In this document: positions 13,157 to 16,261 of the stretch, piece by piece
Position numbering within the stretch: the stretch's first letter is position 1
Layout of the letters: each line of letters begins with the position of its first letter
Translations under genes and position numbers: made by a program
Assembly: GCA_946624335.1 (NCBI GenBank)
Contig: CAMOSA010000036.1
Coordinates: forward strand, 1 to 16,261
Origin: an uncultured Prevotellaceae bacterium
Lineage (GTDB): Bacteria; Bacteroidota; Bacteroidia; Bacteroidales; Bacteroidaceae
Reading direction: 5' to 3'
Length of the DNA stretch: 16,261 nt
Notes under the pieces: model-generated
Seen by the model: only the letters and a program-made list of their open reading frames with translations
The model's database searches: none
What the model was told of the DNA's origin: nothing

Positions 13157-13726
13157 TCAGCATCCTCCGCAGCCTTTGCCTTCTCCACATCCTCCGCAGC
13201 CGCCTTCTCCTCCGCAACCGCCACAGCCGCCTCCACACTCGCCGCTGAGGATTTTTGCCGTCTGCTCAATCTCTTTGAGCGTGGCCTCGCGGTTCTCGTG
13301 GACGGTGCCGGTGAACTGCAGCGCCTTGCCGGCCAACGGGTTGTTGAGGTCTATGGTGACTTCGCTGTCGGTCACCTTCACGACGGTGCCATAGAACTGG
13401 TTGCCTTCGTTGTCCATCAGGGGTACTTCGGCTCCCGGATAAACTTCTTCCTCGATGAAACGGCCATGCACTTCGAAGACCTTGCGTGGCACGGCGCGTA
13501 CGAGTTCCTCGTCCCGCTGTCCGAAGGCTTCTGACGGTTGCAAGGTGAAATCAAACTGTTCGCCGTCGTGCAGGGCTGTGAGGCGCTGCTCAAAGGCGTC
13601 GATCATCAGGCCCATATCGGTGACGAAGGCCACAGGCCTCGTTGCTTCGGTCTCGAAGAGCAATTTGTGGCTGGCGGCGGTGTTGGTGAACATTTTGTAG
13701 CTCACCTTGAGGTATCTTTGTGCCAT
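13157..13726 (-). CDS. SlyD-like FKBP-type peptidyl-prolyl isomerase with Gly/Cys-rich tail
   Basis: 189 aa. A prolyl isomerase and chaperone of the SlyD family: an FKBP core with an insert-in-flap region at about 70-130, including EAFGQRDEELV, and the signature NNPLAGKALQF at 128-138. The common family form is NHPLAGK, so an Asn replaces the His here. Residues 163-189 are only Gly, Cys, Glu and Lys, with seven cysteines (164, 168, 171, 177, 180, 186, 189). E. coli SlyD has a His/Cys-rich nickel-binding tail in this place, so a metal-binding role is likely, though with thiolate-only ligands. It is the first gene of the probable operon with aroC, cstA and gpx, driven from the box at 13806-13813. 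Confidence 0.93.
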   Translation of the reverse strand: MAQRYLKVSYKMFTNTAASHKLLFETEATRPVAFVTDMGLMIDAFEQRLTALHDGEQFDFTLQPSEAFGQRDEELVRAVPRKVFEVHGRFIEEEVYPGAEVPLMDNEGNQFYGTVVKVTDSEVTIDLNNPLAGKALQFTGTVHENREATLKEIEQTAKILSGECGGGCGGCGGEGGCGGCGEGKGCGGC

Positions 13727-13805
13727 ATTTCGTTTATTTAGGTGTTCGGGGTCTACGCTCCGTTGAAAGTCTGTCGTTGACGTGGTTTCTGTTGCTATTT
13801 GGGGG

Positions 13806-13813
13806 CAAAGTTA
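13806..13813 (-). promoter_or_regulatory. -7 promoter box for the slyD-aroC-cstA-gpx operon
   Basis: Reads TAACTTTG on the minus strand, about 80 bp upstream of the FKBP start at 13726. No clear -33 element was found in the AT-rich stretch about 20 bp upstream. It is divergent from the ilvD promoter. Confidence 0.6.
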
Positions 13814-13853
13814 CGATATTTTCTTCATCTTTCTACATAAAAAAGGGAATAAA

Positions 13854-13885
13854 TTTGCATTTGACATCCTTTTGATGTACTTTTG
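13854..13885 (+). promoter_or_regulatory. ilvD promoter (-33 TTTG, -7 TACTTTTG)
   Basis: TTTG at 13854-13857 and TACTTTTG at 13878-13885 are separated by 20 bp, a good Bacteroidetes spacing. The predicted start near 13891 leaves about 40 nt before the ATG at 13932, too short for a classical amino-acid attenuator or riboswitch. Confidence 0.75.
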
Positions 13886-13931
13886 CCGCCAATCGAGGAT
13901 GAAGTAATCCCCCTCACAACAGCATTTAAAG

Positions 13932-15770
13932 ATGAAACATCAATTACGCAGCGCAGTCTGTACTGAAGGCCGGCGTATGGCCGGTGCCCGTGCCCTTTGG
14001 GTAGCCAATGGAATGAGACGTGAGCAATTTGGCAAGCCCATTATTGCTGTCGTCAACAGTTTTACACAGTTTGTGCCAGGCCACACTCATCTCCACGAGG
14101 CCGGGCAAATCGTCAAGCGCGAGATTGAAGCCCTCGGTTGTTATGCTGCCGAGTTCAACACGATCGCCATCGACGACGGCATCGCCATGGGCCACGACGG
14201 AATGCTCTATTCCCTGCCGTCGCGTGACATCATCGCTGACTCAGTGGAATATATGGTCAATGCTCACAAGGCTGACGCCATGGTCTGTATCTCCAACTGC
14301 GACAAGGTGACCCCGGGTATGCTCATGGCTGCCATGCGACTGAACATCCCTGCCGTCTTCGTCTCGGGAGGTCCCATGGAGGCAGGTAAATATAAAGGAG
14401 AGAATCTCGACCTGATAGCCGCGATGGTCAAGGGCGCCGACCCCACCGTCAGTGATGCCGAGTTGGCGGAGGTCGAGAACCGTGCCTGCCCTGGTTGCGG
14501 CTGCTGCTCGGGTATGTTCACCGCTAACTCGATGAACAATCTCACCGAGGCTCTCGGACTCTCGCTGCCTGGCAACGGTACAATCCTGGCGACGCACAAG
14601 AACCGTGTCCGCCTGATGCAACAGGCCGCCCGGCTGATTGTCAGGAACGCGCTGGCCTACTATGAGGACGGCGACGCATCAGTCCTCCCGAGGAATATCG
14701 CCACGCGCACAGCCTTCCTCAATGCCATGACCGCCGACATCGCCATGGGCGCGTCGACCAACACGGTGCTTCACCTGCTGGCCGTCGCTCAGGAGGCCGG
14801 CGTCGACTTCACGATGCGCGATATCGATGCCCTCTCGCGCAAGACGCCGTTCCTGTGCAAGCTGGCGCCCAACAGCCAGCGCTATAGTGTTCAGGAGTTC
14901 GGACGAGCCGGTGGCGTGATTGCCTTGATGAATGAACTGGCCAAGGGAGGGCTGGTGGACACCAGCGTGAAGCGTGTCAACGGCTTGACGCTGCAAGAGG
15001 ATATCGACAGGCTTTCGGCCTTCGCACAGTCTGGTGTGACAGCCGTGCCCTCGGCCTCTCCTCACGACGATCTGGACGTGGTCTCCATCTACCTCTCAGC
15101 TCCCTGTGGCCGTTTCTGCAACGAGCTGGGCGCACAGGAGAACTACTACGAAAGTTTCGACCTCGACCGCCAGAACGGGTGCATACGTGATATTGCTCAT
15201 GCTTATACCCGCGACGGTGGCATGGCCGTTCTCTTCGGCAATATTGCCAAGGACGGCTGCGTCGTCAAGACAGCCGGCGTCGACGAGAGTATCTGGCGCT
15301 TCTCCGGACCGGCTGTGGTCTTTGATAGTCAGGAGGACGCCTGCGAAGGCATCCTCGGAGGTAGGGTCAAGGCTGGTGATGTCGTCGTCATCACCCACGA
15401 AGGTCCTAAGGGCGGTCCGGGTATGCAAGAAATGCTCTATCCTACCTCTTATATTAAGAGTATGCATTTGGGCAAGGAGTGTGCCCTCATCACTGACGGA
15501 CGATTCAGCGGCGGCACCAGCGGTCTCTCTATCGGACACATATCTCCCGAGGCGGCCAGCGGAGGGGCCATCGGTAAGGTCGTAGACGGCGACATCATCG
15601 ACATCGATATCCCTGCCCGCAGCATCAATGTACGCCTCAGCGATGAAGAACTGGCCAAACGTCCTCAGCGGCCACTCACGCGTCGGCGTGTCGTCTCGAA
15701 GAGCTTGCGGGCCTATGCACAGAGCGTCTCCAGCGCCGACAAGGGCGGCGTACGGATTGTAGAAGAATGA
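13932..15770 (+). CDS. ilvD: Dihydroxy-acid dehydratase
   Basis: 612 aa, full length compared with E. coli IlvD (616 aa). A cytoplasmic iron-sulfur enzyme that dehydrates 2,3-dihydroxy-isovalerate and -methylvalerate in valine, leucine and isoleucine synthesis. Visible motifs are NSFTQFVPGH at 42-51, SNCDKVTPGM at 121-130 (cluster Cys C123), ACPGCGCCSGMFTANSMN at 185-202 (C192 the likely cluster ligand) and DGRFSGGTSGLSIGHISPEA near the C-terminus. The first position carries no Cys (NSFTQF rather than NxCN), as in the E. coli-type oxygen-sensitive enzymes. The extra cysteines in GCGCC are slightly unusual. No ilvB, ilvN or ilvC follows in the window. The stop codon lies inside the first unit of a heptanucleotide array. 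Confidence 0.97.
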   Translation: MKHQLRSAVCTEGRRMAGARALWVANGMRREQFGKPIIAVVNSFTQFVPGHTHLHEAGQIVKREIEALGCYAAEFNTIAIDDGIAMGHDGMLYSLPSRDIIADSVEYMVNAHKADAMVCISNCDKVTPGMLMAAMRLNIPAVFVSGGPMEAGKYKGENLDLIAAMVKGADPTVSDAELAEVENRACPGCGCCSGMFTANSMNNLTEALGLSLPGNGTILATHKNRVRLMQQAARLIVRNALAYYEDGDASVLPRNIATRTAFLNAMTADIAMGASTNTVLHLLAVAQEAGVDFTMRDIDALSRKTPFLCKLAPNSQRYSVQEFGRAGGVIALMNELAKGGLVDTSVKRVNGLTLQEDIDRLSAFAQSGVTAVPSASPHDDLDVVSIYLSAPCGRFCNELGAQENYYESFDLDRQNGCIRDIAHAYTRDGGMAVLFGNIAKDGCVVKTAGVDESIWRFSGPAVVFDSQEDACEGILGGRVKAGDVVVITHEGPKGGPGMQEMLYPTSYIKSMHLGKECALITDGRFSGGTSGLSIGHISPEAASGGAIGKVVDGDIIDIDIPARSINVRLSDEELAKRPQRPLTRRRVVSKSLRAYAQSVSSADKGGVRIVEE

Positions 15771-15880
15771 CGAATGACGAATGAAGAATGACGAATGATG
15801 AATGACGAATGACGAATGATGAATGACGAATGATGAATGATGAATGACGAATGATGAATGACGAATGATGAATGACGAAT
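15765..15880 (+). repeat. Heptanucleotide microsatellite GAATGA(C/T/A), 16 full units
   Basis: Sixteen complete 7-bp units plus a partial GAAT run without a gap. Only the seventh base varies, in order C C A C T C C T C T T C T C T C. The ilvD stop (15768-15770) is in the first unit, so slippage further along would not alter the protein. On the minus strand the array forms an open frame encoding repeated HSSFVIH, which is a by-product of the repeat, not a gene. Confidence 0.95.
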
Positions 15881-16261
15881 AAAAGTAACCCTTCTGCCTC
15901 TTCAGATGGTAAATCTTATTCAAGATTCGGATGTATGATAAGTGCTGGTCAAAGAGTACACCGTGCTCGGCTCGGAGAGACGTGAATGTCAACAAAAAGC
16001 CCCTTCTTATCGATTTTTCCCCCAAAAAAATGAATCACTCCGTCACTCGGTATTGTGTACCAGTTGATTAGGAGTGACGGATTAGGCGTTACAGAGGTGA
16101 TTTGGTGATGCATTTTGGGTCGAAAACGGGGTCGGACACAAAATAGCCCACCTGCGCAGGACTGCTTGCTTTACCGTACATATCGAACAGATGGAGGCAT
16201 TTGTCCTGCCGACCGTTCGGACAGATGGAGGCGCACGGCGCCATCCTTGGCAGCCACGATG
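15881..16261. other. Gene-poor right end with inverted and direct repeats
   Basis: About 380 bp without a recognised gene or canonical promoter box. It holds a 10-bp perfect inverted repeat, TCCGTCACTC (16039-16048) with GAGTGACGGA (16072-16081), enclosing a smaller GGTA/TACC pair. It also holds a 12-bp direct repeat, ACAGATGGAGGC, at 16187-16198 and 16221-16232 (34-bp period). Two minus-strand frames remain open across the last 150 bp or so, but I recognise neither product. A gene could enter from beyond the window. Confidence 0.5.

Noticed and set aside
13886..13931. Amino-acid attenuator or riboswitch ahead of ilvD
   Set aside because: The leader is only about 40 nt, with no leader peptide rich in branched-chain codons and no terminator hairpin.
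15096..16025. 309-codon minus-strand ORF over the ilvD 3' half and the heptamer array
   Set aside because: It is antisense to conserved ilvD, and its N-terminal part is microsatellite translation (HSSFVIH).

Overview
The window looks like chromosomal DNA from a Bacteroidales bacterium, most likely Prevotellaceae. The evidence is: repeated TAnnTTTG-type -7 promoter boxes (several as TACCTTTG or TATCTTTG), no Shine-Dalgarno sequences before the starts, a nucleoside kinase with a ThrRS-like N-terminal region, a SlyD-type FKBP with a Gly/Cys tail, and exported plant-glycan hydrolases. The genus is inferred from style, not proven. There is no sign of phage, plasmid, insertion sequence, CRISPR or RNA genes.

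Layout. (1) 79-1758, minus: TGS/SAD nucleoside kinase, divergent from (2) 1916-6088, plus: a two-gene glycan unit made of a GH127/GH146-type beta-L-arabinofuranosidase and a GH43 enzyme resembling subfamilies 24/34. Three 45-bp tandem repeats with hairpins lie between them. (3) 6167-6430: an array of twelve 22-bp units in two sequence blocks, filling the convergent gap before (4) 6440-8110, minus: RmuC with an 11-residue repeat coiled coil. (5) 8217-8593, minus: an isolated small transcription unit with its own promoter box, a leader of about 190 nt carrying 8-bp repeats, a 30-codon hydrophobic peptide ORF, and a strong hairpin. (6) 8760-9644, minus: an exported SGNH hydrolase with its own terminator. 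(7) 9837-13726, minus: a probable operon in the order slyD-type FKBP, aroC, cstA, lipoprotein glutathione peroxidase. (8) 13932-15770, plus: ilvD, divergent from that operon, with a heptanucleotide array that starts on its stop codon. (9) 15881-16261: no recognised gene, but an inverted repeat and a short direct repeat.

How the genes fit together. The two glycosidases both carry signal peptides. They would act outside the cytoplasm, probably trimming arabinose- and galactose-containing side chains such as those of arabinogalactan or extensin-type glycans. No SusC/SusD pair or regulator is visible, so this is not a complete polysaccharide utilisation locus. The four-gene minus operon mixes protein folding, chorismate synthesis, peptide or carbon-starvation transport and peroxide defence. 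ilvD serves branched-chain amino-acid synthesis.

Most of the window is ordinary housekeeping. The parts least explained by known families are the small-peptide transcription unit at 8217-8593 and the three unrelated tandem-repeat arrays (45, 22 and 7 bp). All three sit at or near the 3' ends of plus-strand genes, and two of them contain the stop codon in their first unit.
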